The position numbers and the translations under genes were made by a program. From JBDGYW01 sp964518955 (lineage in GTDB: Bacteria; Gemmatimonadota; Gemmatimonadetes; Gemmatimonadales; GWC2-71-9), in assembly GCA_964518955.1 (NCBI GenBank), contig CAZFHS010000010.1, positions 1 through 64,000 of the forward strand: a stretch of 64,000 bases of DNA, given 5' to 3'. Position 1 is the first letter of the stretch, and the number at the start of each line of letters is the position of its first letter. The notes beneath the pieces were generated by a model, which did no database searches, was not told where the DNA came from, and was given only the letters and a program-made list of their open reading frames with translations. Below, in pieces: positions 19,553 through 29,031 of the stretch.

Positions 19553-19885
19553 ATGCCATCCAAAGCCTATTTGGGCGAGTTCGAGCAAATGGTGCTCCTG
19601 GCCATCCTGCAGGGTGGTGAAGAGGCAAATGCGCTGCAGGTGCGACGGGAACTGGAGCAGAGCGCAAACCGTAAGGTCAGCAAGGGGGCGTTCTACACGA
19701 CCCTGGACCGGCTCGAGAAAAAGGGTTACTTGACGTGGTCGGCTCATGCGTCAGATGGAGTGAGAGGTGGACTTCCGCAACGGTACTTCAAGGTGACTCC
19801 TGAAGGGGTAGCCGAGCTTCAGAAGTCTCGGGATGCACTCATGAGGTTGTGGCGAGGCCTCGACCGTGTACTGGAGAACCGATAA
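19553..19885 (+). CDS. PadR-family transcriptional regulator
   Basis: 110 residues starting at the ATG after GGAGGCAGA. A winged helix with the PadR hallmarks: LGEFEQMVLLAILQ, GAFYTTLDRLEKKGYL and the wing RYFKVTPEGVAEL. PadR proteins repress transport genes. Its TAA stop overlaps the permease ATG by one base (TAATG), so the two are coupled. PadR plus prefix-domain FtsX permease is a recurrent pair in Acidobacteria and Gemmatimonadota (known pattern). Confidence 0.93.
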   Translation: MPSKAYLGEFEQMVLLAILQGGEEANALQVRRELEQSANRKVSKGAFYTTLDRLEKKGYLTWSAHASDGVRGGLPQRYFKVTPEGVAELQKSRDALMRLWRGLDRVLENR

Positions 19886-21384
19886 TGGGGGCGTCACCAA
19901 ATCCCAACCCTCCGAAGCTGGCTGAAGCGCTGCTGAGGCAGCTGCTTCCGAGCGGAGTGCTTGGGCTCTCCATACTGGGCGATCTCCGTCAGGAATACCG
20001 GGAAATCGCAGAATACCGGCTAAGCCGGTTCCCAAGGCTCTGGTACTGGCGTACAGCAATGACACTCGGCGGACGGTATACCGTCCAGCACTTGAGGCAG
20101 CTCCCACAAGCCGTTCGGCTTCCCAAACTCAGAGATTCCGCCATGCAAACGACGATTCTCGGTGATATCAGGCATGGCGCCCGGATGTTGATCAAGACAC
20201 CCTCAGTCTCGCTCATCGCCATACTCACGGTCAGCCTCGGTGTGGGAATCTGCACACTCTCGTTCAGTTCAGTTTACGGCTCGATAATGAGAGGGCTGCC
20301 GGTCCCGGGAGACGACCGTTTGATGTACATCCACGCGAATCGGTACGACCTCGGGGATGAGGACCTGTATGTGTCGCCAGCCGATTACCTGGACCTGAGA
20401 GATGGCCTCACGTCATTCGAAGGTATTGCGGCGTTATACCAGGGCACAGCTAACTTGGCTGGAGAGGAAGGGCCGCCCGAACGGTTCGACGGTGCATACG
20501 TGAGCGCGAACGCACTGAGTGACTTGCAGATCCCTCCGATTCTTGGAAGGACGTTTCTGCCGGAGGAAGACGCACCAGGCGCCGCGCCGTTGGCCGTGCT
20601 CTCGTATCATGTCTGGCAGAACAGGTTCGCAGGCGACACGTCAACGGTTGGGAGGGTGATCCGGGTCAACGGCGAGGCGACTGAGATTGTGGGGATAATG
20701 CCCGAGGGGTTTGCCTTCCCGTTCAACGAGGACATCTGGTTGACTAACCGTGTCGATGCAAGATCGCTGCCAAGAGGAGCCGGGCGGCACCTCATCGTGT
20801 TTGGCAGGCTCAGGGAAGGAGTCTCAGTGGAAGCCGCAAGAGCCGAGCTGTCAACGCTTGCAGCCGAGCTCGGGCGGCGCTTTCCCGACAGTAACCAAAA
20901 CCTGGAGTTTGGTATGGAGCGGTATGAGTTCCGCTTCATGCCCAGTGAGATCCACGCCGTCCTATGGGTGATGCTTGCCAGCTCGTTCGGAGTGCTCTTG
21001 ATCGCGTGTACGAATGTGGCCAACCTGCTGCTGACGCGAGCCGCGGCCCGCTCCAAGGAGGTGGCGGTGAGGACGGCACTCGGTGCCAGCCGGTTCCTGG
21101 TCATTCGACAGCTAATGGTGGAATCCGCGATCCTAGCGTTCCTGGGCGGTGTGATGGGAGTCGCCTTTGCTGTTTGGGGAGCGGGGGTCCTCGACCGGAT
21201 CCAGGCAGGCATCGAGAAGCCTTACTGGATCGATTGGGGGGTGGGCCTACCCGTTGTGCTGTTTGCGTTTGCGGCAACGGCCGCGGCGAGCGTCGCCGCT
21301 GGCATGCTGCCGGCGCTGAGAGCTTCGGGCGTCGAGATCGGCGAGGTCTTGAAGGACGAGACGCGGGGCTCGACCGGCCTATGA
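19885..21384 (+). CDS. ADOP-type FtsX-like permease, N-terminal part (gene split by in-frame TGA)
   Basis: 499 residues. Residues about 10-80 match the permease prefix domain found beside PadR (LAEALLRQLLPSG, ILGDLRQEYREI, RLWYWRTA). A MacB-like periplasmic domain and the first FtsX transmembrane core follow (ARSKEVAVRTALGASR). ADOP proteins are orphan ABC permeases of 800-900 residues. Here codon 500 is TGA (21382-21384), and the frame goes on unchanged into the C-terminal part. A CGA-to-TGA change is the simplest cause. The protein as split would lack its second FtsX core. Confidence 0.85.
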   Translation: MGASPNPNPPKLAEALLRQLLPSGVLGLSILGDLRQEYREIAEYRLSRFPRLWYWRTAMTLGGRYTVQHLRQLPQAVRLPKLRDSAMQTTILGDIRHGARMLIKTPSVSLIAILTVSLGVGICTLSFSSVYGSIMRGLPVPGDDRLMYIHANRYDLGDEDLYVSPADYLDLRDGLTSFEGIAALYQGTANLAGEEGPPERFDGAYVSANALSDLQIPPILGRTFLPEEDAPGAAPLAVLSYHVWQNRFAGDTSTVGRVIRVNGEATEIVGIMPEGFAFPFNEDIWLTNRVDARSLPRGAGRHLIVFGRLREGVSVEAARAELSTLAAELGRRFPDSNQNLEFGMERYEFRFMPSEIHAVLWVMLASSFGVLLIACTNVANLLLTRAAARSKEVAVRTALGASRFLVIRQLMVESAILAFLGGVMGVAFAVWGAGVLDRIQAGIEKPYWIDWGVGLPVVLFAFAATAAASVAAGMLPALRASGVEIGEVLKDETRGSTGL

Positions 21385-21390
21385 CTCGGT

Positions 21391-22587
21391 GTGGCGAGCA
21401 ATGCATTTGTGATAATGGAAATTGCGGTTTCCTGTGCGCTCTTGATAGGCGCTGGTTTCTTGATCAAGAGCGTGATCAATCTGCGGAACGTGGATCTCGG
21501 GTTCGAGACCGGCGGAGTCCTGACCGGTCGCGTGGCTTTGTTCGACGCAGATTATCCAGATGCAGAGAGTCGCGATCTGTTCTTGACTCTCCTCAAGGAA
21601 CGACTCGAGCAAGAACCAGGGATCACATCCGCCGCACTCGGTACCCATCTGCCCGCCCTTGGTAGCAACCTGGAGCCGGTGGGGGTGGAGGGCGAGGTAT
21701 ACCCGACGGAGCGGGATTACCCTTCTGCATACTTGAGTGCGATTTCCCCCGACTATTTCCGTACGTTCGACGTCGAGTTGCTGGAGGGTCGCGATTTCGA
21801 TGCCCTCGAGGCCAGAATCGGTGGCGATTCAGTCACGATCGTGAGCCAGAGCTTCGTGGATAGGTTCTTTCCGGACGGTGACGTTTTGGGCCGCCGCATC
21901 CGTTGGGGAATATCGACGCCGCAGGAGCAATGGCTCACCATCGTTGGCGTGGTATCAGACATGTACGTTGGGGGCGGTGTCGGGGGAATCGGGGACGACC
22001 AAAAACCCCCCGAGCGTTTCTATATCCCGAACGGGCTGGCGGAAAACAGGTTCTACGCTCTGGCCGTTCGTACTGCCGGTCCGCCCGAGATAATGGCGAC
22101 CCGAACTCGGGAGATCGTTGCGGCCCTGGATCCGAACCTGCCGGTTTACGATGTGGTGACTCTCGAGAACGCGATCCAACAAGCCACCTGGGCGTTCGCC
22201 ATGTTCGGACGTCTGTTCACGATCTTCGGCGCCGCCGCACTGTTCCTTGCCGCTGTGGGCCTCTACGGAGTCCTGGCCTTTTCGGTGAGCCAACGCCGCC
22301 TGGAAATGGGAATACGTATGGCACTCGGCGCGGAACACGGATCGATCGTCCGCCTCGTCATGAAGAAAGGTATGGTTCAACTCGGCATAGGTATCTCTGC
22401 CGGTTTGATCATCGGGGCGTCGATGGGAGGCCCTTTGCGCTTCGTGCTATATGGGGTGGAGAAGGGCGACCCGACCGTGTTTGCGGGCGTCGTTATTACG
22501 TTACTCGCCGCGGGGCTCCTCGCGTGCGTCGTTCCAGCGCGGGCTGCGACCAAGACCGATCCGATGGAGGCGATGAGAGAGGCTTAG
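21391..22587 (+). CDS. ADOP-type FtsX-like permease, C-terminal part
   Basis: 398 residues in the same frame as the N-terminal part, beginning two codons after the TGA. It carries the second MacB-like periplasmic domain and the second FtsX core (RRLEMGIRMALGAEHG), ending in the family-typical PARAATKTDPMEAMREA. The possible GTG at 21391 has no ribosome site, so separate translation is doubtful. Without the stop, the whole gene would be 901 codons (19885-22587), a normal ADOP size. Stop codon is TAG. Confidence 0.8.
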   Translation: MASNAFVIMEIAVSCALLIGAGFLIKSVINLRNVDLGFETGGVLTGRVALFDADYPDAESRDLFLTLLKERLEQEPGITSAALGTHLPALGSNLEPVGVEGEVYPTERDYPSAYLSAISPDYFRTFDVELLEGRDFDALEARIGGDSVTIVSQSFVDRFFPDGDVLGRRIRWGISTPQEQWLTIVGVVSDMYVGGGVGGIGDDQKPPERFYIPNGLAENRFYALAVRTAGPPEIMATRTREIVAALDPNLPVYDVVTLENAIQQATWAFAMFGRLFTIFGAAALFLAAVGLYGVLAFSVSQRRLEMGIRMALGAEHGSIVRLVMKKGMVQLGIGISAGLIIGASMGGPLRFVLYGVEKGDPTVFAGVVITLLAAGLLACVVPARAATKTDPMEAMREA

Positions 22588-22601
22588 TCCGACAGGCAGA
22601 T

Positions 22602-23492
22602 CTAGTCTTCGGAGGAGAACGTCTGACGATACACTCGAACGTAGTCGACGAGTAGATGTTGCGGCTCCATATCTTCGGGCGGCATGTAGGGATCATCGAA
22701 CCACCCGCCTACCGCGAGATTCAAGATTATGAAGAACGGTCTCCCCTGGTCGAATGGCCAATAGATGGGCTCCACCAGTGTAGGCCTGCTAACCGTATGA
22801 AACAGCACGTCATCGACATACCAGCGGATCTGCGCAGCTTCCCACTCCACAGCGAAGAGATGCCATTCCTGGTGAAAATCGCCGGTGGGCAGCTCATAAT
22901 GAGCAGAGGTGATCAGGTTGTTTCCCGCATCGGGACCGCGATGCAACGCCCCGGACGTCCAGTTAGGTAACCGTCCTTTGCCCTCCATGATGTCGATTTC
23001 GCCACAGGCGGGCCAGCCGACCTCATCGATGTTTCCCCCCAGCATCCAGAAGGCTGGCCACAGCCCGACTTCAGCGGGCAACCGCATGCGGGCTTCAAAC
23101 CGGCCGTACAGAAAATCCCGTTTGCCTTTGGTGTTGATGCGCGCGGAGGTGTATCGACGATGCTCGTAATCCTCTCGGCGGGCCTCGATGACCAGGATGC
23201 CGTCCTCGAGCCTGACATTGGCGCCCGGTGTGTCATCGGCGCGGTCCGTATAGTACTGGAGTTCCTCGTTGAACGGGTCGGGCATTACCTCGACGGTCCA
23301 ACTCTCGCGATCGAGCCGCTCGGCATCGAATTCGTCCTGCCAAGCCAGTTCCCATGACATCTCGACTGGCTCGTTGTTGGAGGTCGGAGGCGGTTCCTCT
23401 GCGGTACCACACGCTGCAGTCATCACAACAAGGACCACGCAGGTGAGCGTCAAGAATGGGCGTACGGTTGTTATAGCGTCCTGCGAATTCAT
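22602..23492 (-). CDS. Glycoside hydrolase family 16 beta-glucanase lipoprotein
   Basis: 296 residues. A signal with lipobox TAAC sits ahead of a GH16 jelly roll. The catalytic motif EIDIME, containing nucleophile and acid/base glutamates, is intact. The family cleaves beta-1,3 or mixed beta-1,3/1,4 glucans, probably at the cell surface or in the periplasm here. Its start overlaps the GH26 stop by four bases (ATGA), so it belongs to the mannan operon. Its stop is TAG. Confidence 0.92.
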   Translation of the reverse strand: MNSQDAITTVRPFLTLTCVVLVVMTAACGTAEEPPPTSNNEPVEMSWELAWQDEFDAERLDRESWTVEVMPDPFNEELQYYTDRADDTPGANVRLEDGILVIEARREDYEHRRYTSARINTKGKRDFLYGRFEARMRLPAEVGLWPAFWMLGGNIDEVGWPACGEIDIMEGKGRLPNWTSGALHRGPDAGNNLITSAHYELPTGDFHQEWHLFAVEWEAAQIRWYVDDVLFHTVSRPTLVEPIYWPFDQGRPFFIILNLAVGGWFDDPYMPPEDMEPQHLLVDYVRVYRQTFSSED

Positions 23493-24706
23493 TGTGTTCC
23501 CCTGTCACTGCCATGATATAGATCTGGTAATCCGTCCAACATGAGAACGAACGGATCTTCGGCGAATCGAGCGAAGTCGGGCGCACTGGGATGACCTGCG
23601 TATGGCCCGAAGTGGTGCCCTGGTATGTCCGCCCGATTCGCATTCCGCCACACCAGAGCGTACGAAATGCGGCGACTCACCGAGTTGGCCCGGATCGCAC
23701 GCAGCAGTCGTCCCGTCCACCAGTCCGGATCGCCGACACCTTCCAGGCCGGTCTCTGTGAGTGCCGGGAGCTTTCCACTCGCCTCGGCAATCTCGACCAA
23801 CATTCGCAGTCGGCGTGTCATCAGCGGAATGCCCTCGTCGCTGGTCAGCGCGCGATAGTCGTCGTAACCGAGAATATCTACGTACTCGTGCCCGGGATAG
23901 TGTTCGAAATAACATGCCTCGTCGGTGAAGACGTCGGTCGAATACGCCCATAGCAGATTGTGCAGTTCCTTTTCATTCCGCAAATAGTCCGCGGTGAACC
24001 TCCACAGCTCAACGTACTCGTCGTCCGAAACGTTCTCTCCTCCCCACCAGAACCAGCTGCCAGTGTGCTCATGGAACGGCCGAAATATGATCGGGATAAG
24101 CTGCCCGTCACCGGACCGCAAATCTTCCGCGAATTCGGCGAATGTATCCAGCCAAGACCGGTAAACCTCGTGCTTCTCACCACCGGGCAAGATCGCGTAA
24201 ACCGCTCGCGTCGTGTCCCACGCGTTGCCACCACTCACCGGATTGTTCATGTGCCATGAGATCGTGATGACACCACCGGCTTCGTATCCCTGCCTTATCC
24301 AGCTCTTCATGTTCTCGAAATCGACGCCGTCGAGGTTCTCCGGCTTTCCCAACTCGAGGTCACCGAGTTCCCATCCGAACACTGCGGGGTGTGAACCGGC
24401 AACATCCTTTACGTCAGAGCGCCCCTCCTCGACCTTCCAGTTCACACCGTAGGCGAGCGCGTCTTGATGGCCGAACAGAACGGATTCTCGTGCCAATGTC
24501 TTTAGGTTTTGGAAAAGCGCTCTCGTCTGATGTGTCGCATCGGGGTCGCATGGCCCAGCACTCTCAGAAATCGACGGGCTTCGTGTTACGCACCCCGCGA
24601 CGATCAGGAGACAAAGGGCTCCAGCCACCCGTTTGATCGTGTCGGAGACCTTTACCGGTGAAGAAGACTCAAACGAGAATCGTGCACCAATGAATTTCTG
24701 TCGCAT
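23489..24706 (-). CDS. Glycoside hydrolase family 26 endo-beta-mannanase lipoprotein
   Basis: 405 residues with lipobox IVAGC after an N-terminal hydrophobic helix. GH26 signatures are clear: FGHQDALAYGVNW, ITISWHMNNP, the acid/base glutamate in IFRPFHEHTGSWFWWG and the nucleophile in PALTETGLEG. It cuts beta-1,4-mannan or glucomannan outside the cytoplasm, giving mannobiose and larger oligomers. The neighbours encode the downstream steps, which supports mannan as substrate. Confidence 0.92.
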   Translation of the reverse strand: MRQKFIGARFSFESSSPVKVSDTIKRVAGALCLLIVAGCVTRSPSISESAGPCDPDATHQTRALFQNLKTLARESVLFGHQDALAYGVNWKVEEGRSDVKDVAGSHPAVFGWELGDLELGKPENLDGVDFENMKSWIRQGYEAGGVITISWHMNNPVSGGNAWDTTRAVYAILPGGEKHEVYRSWLDTFAEFAEDLRSGDGQLIPIIFRPFHEHTGSWFWWGGENVSDDEYVELWRFTADYLRNEKELHNLLWAYSTDVFTDEACYFEHYPGHEYVDILGYDDYRALTSDEGIPLMTRRLRMLVEIAEASGKLPALTETGLEGVGDPDWWTGRLLRAIRANSVSRRISYALVWRNANRADIPGHHFGPYAGHPSAPDFARFAEDPFVLMLDGLPDLYHGSDRGTQ

Positions 24707-24721
24707 GTTCAGACTCCGGAG

Positions 24722-25945
24722 TTACTTTCTGTGCGATTGCTCGAAGCGGTCGGACCGGCCCATCACCTCGAGGCATGCCCTGGCTCCGTGATACGGGCAT
24801 TTCCACATGCCAACCATGTCGTCCTCCGGATACGGCTGACCGTCACGGGTCACCCGGAAATACCACTCGCCCAAGTTTTCATTGGAAAGAAAACGCCGGG
24901 CGTAATCCCATAACCCTATGGCCCCGTCTACAAAGTCGTCCGATTGAGTCTCCTGATACGCACTGACAAACCCGACGATTGCCTCGAACTGCGCCCACCA
25001 GTACTTGTCGCCGTCAGTAATTCCATCTGGCCCTGCCTCGTTCACCAGTCCGCCGCCGGCGTCGATTCCTTCCTCGAGTGTAACTCGAGCAAGCGCAATC
25101 GCCGCTTCGCGAACCCTGCTCCGGAGCGCGGAATCGCCAATCTCGTCAGCCGCCTCCAGGAGCAACCAGCTTGCCTCGATGTCGTGTCCGGGGGAGAACA
25201 CGTCGGTCACCGGTGTCCAATCCATTTCGAAGAAAGGGTAGAGGTGGTGCTCGTTCGTGTCGAACATCCTGCCGGGGAAGAGGCCAACGAGTGACGCCAG
25301 TTTTTCTCGCACAAGCGGGTCGGGCCACACTCGCAACAGATTTGTGTAGGCTTCCAACACGTGCAGATGCGTGTTCATGCTCTTGGGGGCGTTAAGATCT
25401 TTCTCACTCAGCCGTACATCACCTATCTGTACCCATGATCGGCCAAGGGCTTCTTGGTAGCCTCCGTGCTCGGCGTCGAATGCGTGCTCTTCAATCAACT
25501 CGAACGCGTCAATGGCCTCGGTGAGCGCTTCCTCGTCGCCTGTGGCCCGATGGTACTCGGACAAACCGTAAAGAGCGAATGCCTGGGCGTACGTCTGTTT
25601 GTGGGTTCCCAACGGGTTACCCCTGCGATCCACAGTCCAGAAGAACCCCCCGTATTCCGGGTCCCGGAATTGGTTTGTGAGATAGGTATGGGCTCGCTCC
25701 GCCAGCTCCCGCAATCGTGTTTCCTTGAGAACGCGGTACGCAGCGGAGAATGTCCATAGGATCCTTGCATTCAGCACTGACCCTTTGGCGGAATCGCGAT
25801 CCCATTCACCGTCTTGGCGGATTCGGCCCACGAAGCCGCCGTGCTCCTCGTCTACGGTAGACTCTATCCAATACGGTAGCATACGATTCCGCAATTCATC
25901 GCTCAAAGCTGCGCTCAGCTGTTCTAACGGCAGAGCCGATTCCAT
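24722..25945 (-). CDS. AGE-family epimerase, probable mannobiose/cellobiose 2-epimerase
   Basis: 407 residues, cytoplasmic, with the (alpha/alpha)6-barrel pattern of N-acylglucosamine/cellobiose 2-epimerases. Conserved pieces include LNARILWTFSAAYR, GGFFWTVDRRGNP, PKSMNTHLHVLEAYTNL and FSPGHDIEASWLL with the catalytic histidine. In the mannan pathway known from Bacteroides fragilis this enzyme turns mannobiose into mannosyl-glucose. It lies directly between the GH130 phosphorylase and the mannanase genes, which fits that step better than sialic-acid metabolism. Confidence 0.9.
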   Translation of the reverse strand: MESALPLEQLSAALSDELRNRMLPYWIESTVDEEHGGFVGRIRQDGEWDRDSAKGSVLNARILWTFSAAYRVLKETRLRELAERAHTYLTNQFRDPEYGGFFWTVDRRGNPLGTHKQTYAQAFALYGLSEYHRATGDEEALTEAIDAFELIEEHAFDAEHGGYQEALGRSWVQIGDVRLSEKDLNAPKSMNTHLHVLEAYTNLLRVWPDPLVREKLASLVGLFPGRMFDTNEHHLYPFFEMDWTPVTDVFSPGHDIEASWLLLEAADEIGDSALRSRVREAAIALARVTLEEGIDAGGGLVNEAGPDGITDGDKYWWAQFEAIVGFVSAYQETQSDDFVDGAIGLWDYARRFLSNENLGEWYFRVTRDGQPYPEDDMVGMWKCPYHGARACLEVMGRSDRFEQSHRK

Positions 25946-25949
25946 CGGG

Positions 25950-27143
25950 TCAGGAACCTCGCAGGATACGCAGATTGCGATCGATCATCTCGACCCGGTT
26001 CGCAACGCACCCGGCGGAGCGATGCGGATCTGGTGGCGTATGCTTCGCGAACTCCAGCAGCCGCCCCACCGACGAACGTGCCACATGCATCCGCGTGTCT
26101 GAAGATCCGTAATAGATGAACACCGCTCCATCCGGGTCGGCGATCCAGCCATTGCAAAACAGTACGTTCGATACATCGCCCACACGTTCCTCACCCTGTG
26201 GCGCCAACAAGTATCCACCCGGGGCAAACGTCACGCGCCACGGCTCGTCCAGATCTGTCACGAACAGGTATAGCACGTAGCGAAGACCCGCCGCCGTGTT
26301 GTATACCCCATGCGCCAGATGAAGCCAACCTTCGGGAGTCTTCAACGGCGGTGGACCCTGACCGTTCTTCATCTCCTTGGTAGTGTGATACACCTTCGGT
26401 TCGATGATCTGCTCGTCGGTTATGATGGCGTGCGTGATGTTTTCACATACTCCCCATCCAATACCGCCACCACTGCCCGTGTCGATGAAGCCCTCTTGGG
26501 GACGCGTGTAGAAGGCGTACTTGCCGTTGACGAATTCCGGGTGCAACACCGCGTTTCGCTGCTGACGTGATGGCGTGATGAGGTCTGGCAGTCGTTCCCA
26601 CTCAATCAGATCCTTGGTGCGCGCGATCCCTGCCTGAGCCATGGCGGCCGTCGTGTCGCCGGGCGGAGCGTCAGGGTCCTTTCGCTCCGTACAGAAAACG
26701 CCGTAGATCCAACCGTCCTCGTGCCTGGTCAGCCGTATGTCATAGACGTTCACATCCGGATCGTCCGTTTCGGGCATCGTAATCGGGTAATCCCAAAAGC
26801 GAAAGTTGTCCACACCGTTCGGGCTCTCGACCACGGCGAAGAACGACTTTCGGTCGGTCCCTTCGACCCGTCCGACAAGGACATAACCGTCGCCCCACTT
26901 GATCGCGCCCGCGTTGAAGACCGAGTTGATTCCCATGCGCTCTATCAGGCGCGGGTTCCTCTCGCGGTCGAGATCGTAACGCCAGTAGTAAGGCACGTGA
27001 TCGGCGGTGACCACCGGGTAGCGGTATCGCACGTACAGCCCGTTTCGCTCTTCAACTGGTTGGTTTGGCCGTTCGAGCAAATCCTCGTGTGCTTTCTTGA
27101 GCGCAATTAGCCGCTCTTCGAATTCTTTGTCACTGGCTGTCAT
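25950..27143 (-). CDS. GH130 4-O-beta-D-mannosyl-D-glucose phosphorylase
   Basis: 397 residues, cytoplasmic five-bladed propeller. Family motifs include NPRLIERMGINSVFNAGA, YDIRLTRHEDGWIYGVF and HLAHGVYN, with the GH130 subfamily-1 length. It phosphorolyses mannosyl-glucose to mannose-1-phosphate and glucose. The ATG at 27143 is used; a GTG two codons upstream is an alternative. The stop lies four bases before the epimerase start, so the two are one operon and consecutive pathway steps. Confidence 0.93.
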   Translation of the reverse strand: MTASDKEFEERLIALKKAHEDLLERPNQPVEERNGLYVRYRYPVVTADHVPYYWRYDLDRERNPRLIERMGINSVFNAGAIKWGDGYVLVGRVEGTDRKSFFAVVESPNGVDNFRFWDYPITMPETDDPDVNVYDIRLTRHEDGWIYGVFCTERKDPDAPPGDTTAAMAQAGIARTKDLIEWERLPDLITPSRQQRNAVLHPEFVNGKYAFYTRPQEGFIDTGSGGGIGWGVCENITHAIITDEQIIEPKVYHTTKEMKNGQGPPPLKTPEGWLHLAHGVYNTAAGLRYVLYLFVTDLDEPWRVTFAPGGYLLAPQGEERVGDVSNVLFCNGWIADPDGAVFIYYGSSDTRMHVARSSVGRLLEFAKHTPPDPHRSAGCVANRVEMIDRNLRILRGS

Positions 27144-27156
27144 ACACACGTCCGTT

Positions 27157-29031
27157 TCAATCTCTGGCAGGCTGAGCTGCCAGGAGATCCCTGGGATGAT
27201 CTTCCATCTTGTCGTACCAGTTGTATTTGAGTATCGCGGAGGTTACGGCGATCACTCCTACGCAAACCAGCACGTAGCTCCATTCCTCGATCACGAGAAA
27301 GATGCCTGTCGCCGTCAACGCGGTCTGCCAGATGATTCCTACCGCAACGTTCAACACGTCGCGCTTGAAGTCCTTGTTGGCCTCCAGGTCAGGGTGCTCG
27401 TGAAGCACCTTTTCGCGAATGGGCCTCCAGAAGCCCCACGGGCGAACCTTGAGATAGAAGTTCTTGAGCACCTCTTCGTCGTCCGGCTGTGTCAGCAGGC
27501 TGCCTGCAATGCATCCTATCAGAGAAAGTGCAAGTATGATCGGGAAGCCGTAGACCGGTTTCGCTTCTCCAAACGCGCCTTCACCGATGAGGAGAGTCAT
27601 AGCCTCCGGTACGATACCGGCTGCCGCTATGCCCGCTGCCATGCCCCAGAAGTATCCGTAGCTGTTGAAGCGCCACCAGTACCATTTCAGCAGATTCGCC
27701 GCGGTGTAACCGCCGTAGAGAGCGCCTACGATCCACAGAACGATCGTGTTCAGATTCGGAATGAAGAACCCGAAAGCCGTACCTACTATCACCACGCTGA
27801 GCGAAGTCGCGTAGCTGATCCAGACGTATCGCCTTTCAGATGCGTTCGGGTTGATGTAACGCTTGTAGATGTCGTTCACGATATACGCCGGCGCAGCATT
27901 GACCGTCGCCGCATACGTGCTCATGAAAGCCGCGAGCAACGCGGCGATCAAGAGACCCAGCAAACCCACCGGTACGAACTCGCGCATGGCAAAGGGCAAG
28001 ATCATCTCAAAGTCAACGGCTTCGCCCATGGCGTTCAGCTCATTACCGAAAAACACCAGCGCCAGCACGGTTAATCCCGTTATCAGCATGTATCTTGGCA
28101 GAAGCAGCACGAGTCCCACTAGCCCGCTCATCTTGGCCGCCTCTCTCGGAGTCCGCGCGGACAGGACACGCTGCATGTCGTAATTCGGTGCGGGCCCGGC
28201 CAGACTCTGTAGAACGCCTTTGAAGAGCATCAGCATGAAGAAGATCGAAAAAAGCTCCCAGCCATCCTGCTGAATCTTCGTTCCGGCCGCGTCGAGAATC
28301 CCCGACCATTCCAGGTCCAGTCGCCAGCCAAAGAACAAGTTGTGCCATCCGTCGGGAACGACCGCGTCCAACATGGCAGGTGAAACCTGATGCATCGCGA
28401 TCAGTCCGACCGCAATGCAGGCGATCGTCATTATGAAGAACTGGAGCACCTCCGTGAAGACCACGCTGAACATTCCACCCTTCACCACGTAAAGTGTCGT
28501 GATGGCAGTAATGAGCAGGCCGTACAAGTTGGCGTTGGTGGTCGGATTCGCGGAAAGCTCCCACGGCAGGAACGTCGACGCGAACTTGCCGATGCCGACG
28601 AACCCGTATGCGAGAAACCCGATGACATTGAGGATCGCGAACACGACCACGATGAAGTGAGCCAGGTTTGCTCCTCTGCTCGTGCCGAACCGGAACTTGA
28701 TCCACTCTGCGCCCGTCATCACTCCCGATCGCCTGAGCCAGATCGACAGGAAGATCATGAGGAAGATCTGATTGAAAACCGGCCAGAGCCACGGTATCCA
28801 GACACTCTTGAGCCCATAAAGGAACAGCAGATACACCATCCACATGGTGCCGCTGATGTCGAACATGCCGGACGCGTTCGAGAGTCCCAGCATGTACCAG
28901 GGAATGGTGTTGCCGCCCAGGAAGTAGTTCTGGATGCTACGTGAGGCGCGCTTCGAGATCCAGAATCCGATACCGATTGTAGCCGCGATGTATGCGGCGA
29001 TGATCAGGAGGTCAACAGGGTGGAGATTCAT
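27157..29031 (-). CDS. SSS-family sodium/sugar symporter
   Basis: 624 residues with about 14 transmembrane helices. The start at ATG 29031 follows GGTGGGG; the open frame goes 10 codons further. SSS motifs include ISKRASRSIQNYFLGGN near the first loop and GLLIALLAAFMSTYAATVNAAPAY in the core. Related symporters import mannobiose in the Bacteroides mannan locus, and its position next to GH130 and the epimerase supports that. Its start overlaps the HEAT tail of the sulfatase gene by 20 bases. Confidence 0.9.
   Translation of the reverse strand: MNLHPVDLLIIAAYIAATIGIGFWISKRASRSIQNYFLGGNTIPWYMLGLSNASGMFDISGTMWMVYLLFLYGLKSVWIPWLWPVFNQIFLMIFLSIWLRRSGVMTGAEWIKFRFGTSRGANLAHFIVVVFAILNVIGFLAYGFVGIGKFASTFLPWELSANPTTNANLYGLLITAITTLYVVKGGMFSVVFTEVLQFFIMTIACIAVGLIAMHQVSPAMLDAVVPDGWHNLFFGWRLDLEWSGILDAAGTKIQQDGWELFSIFFMLMLFKGVLQSLAGPAPNYDMQRVLSARTPREAAKMSGLVGLVLLLPRYMLITGLTVLALVFFGNELNAMGEAVDFEMILPFAMREFVPVGLLGLLIAALLAAFMSTYAATVNAAPAYIVNDIYKRYINPNASERRYVWISYATSLSVVIVGTAFGFFIPNLNTIVLWIVGALYGGYTAANLLKWYWWRFNSYGYFWGMAAGIAAAGIVPEAMTLLIGEGAFGEAKPVYGFPIILALSLIGCIAGSLLTQPDDEEVLKNFYLKVRPWGFWRPIREKVLHEHPDLEANKDFKRDVLNVAVGIIWQTALTATGIFLVIEEWSYVLVCVGVIAVTSAILKYNWYDKMEDHPRDLLAAQPARD

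Noticed and set aside
21382..21384. Selenocysteine at the ADOP TGA
   Set aside because: The permease family has no selenocysteine or catalytic cysteine here, the expected residue is probably arginine, and no selenocysteine genes are visible.
27097..28944. Long plus-strand open frames opposite the symporter gene
   Set aside because: Antisense shadows of the SSS symporter, which has full family signatures and a proper start.
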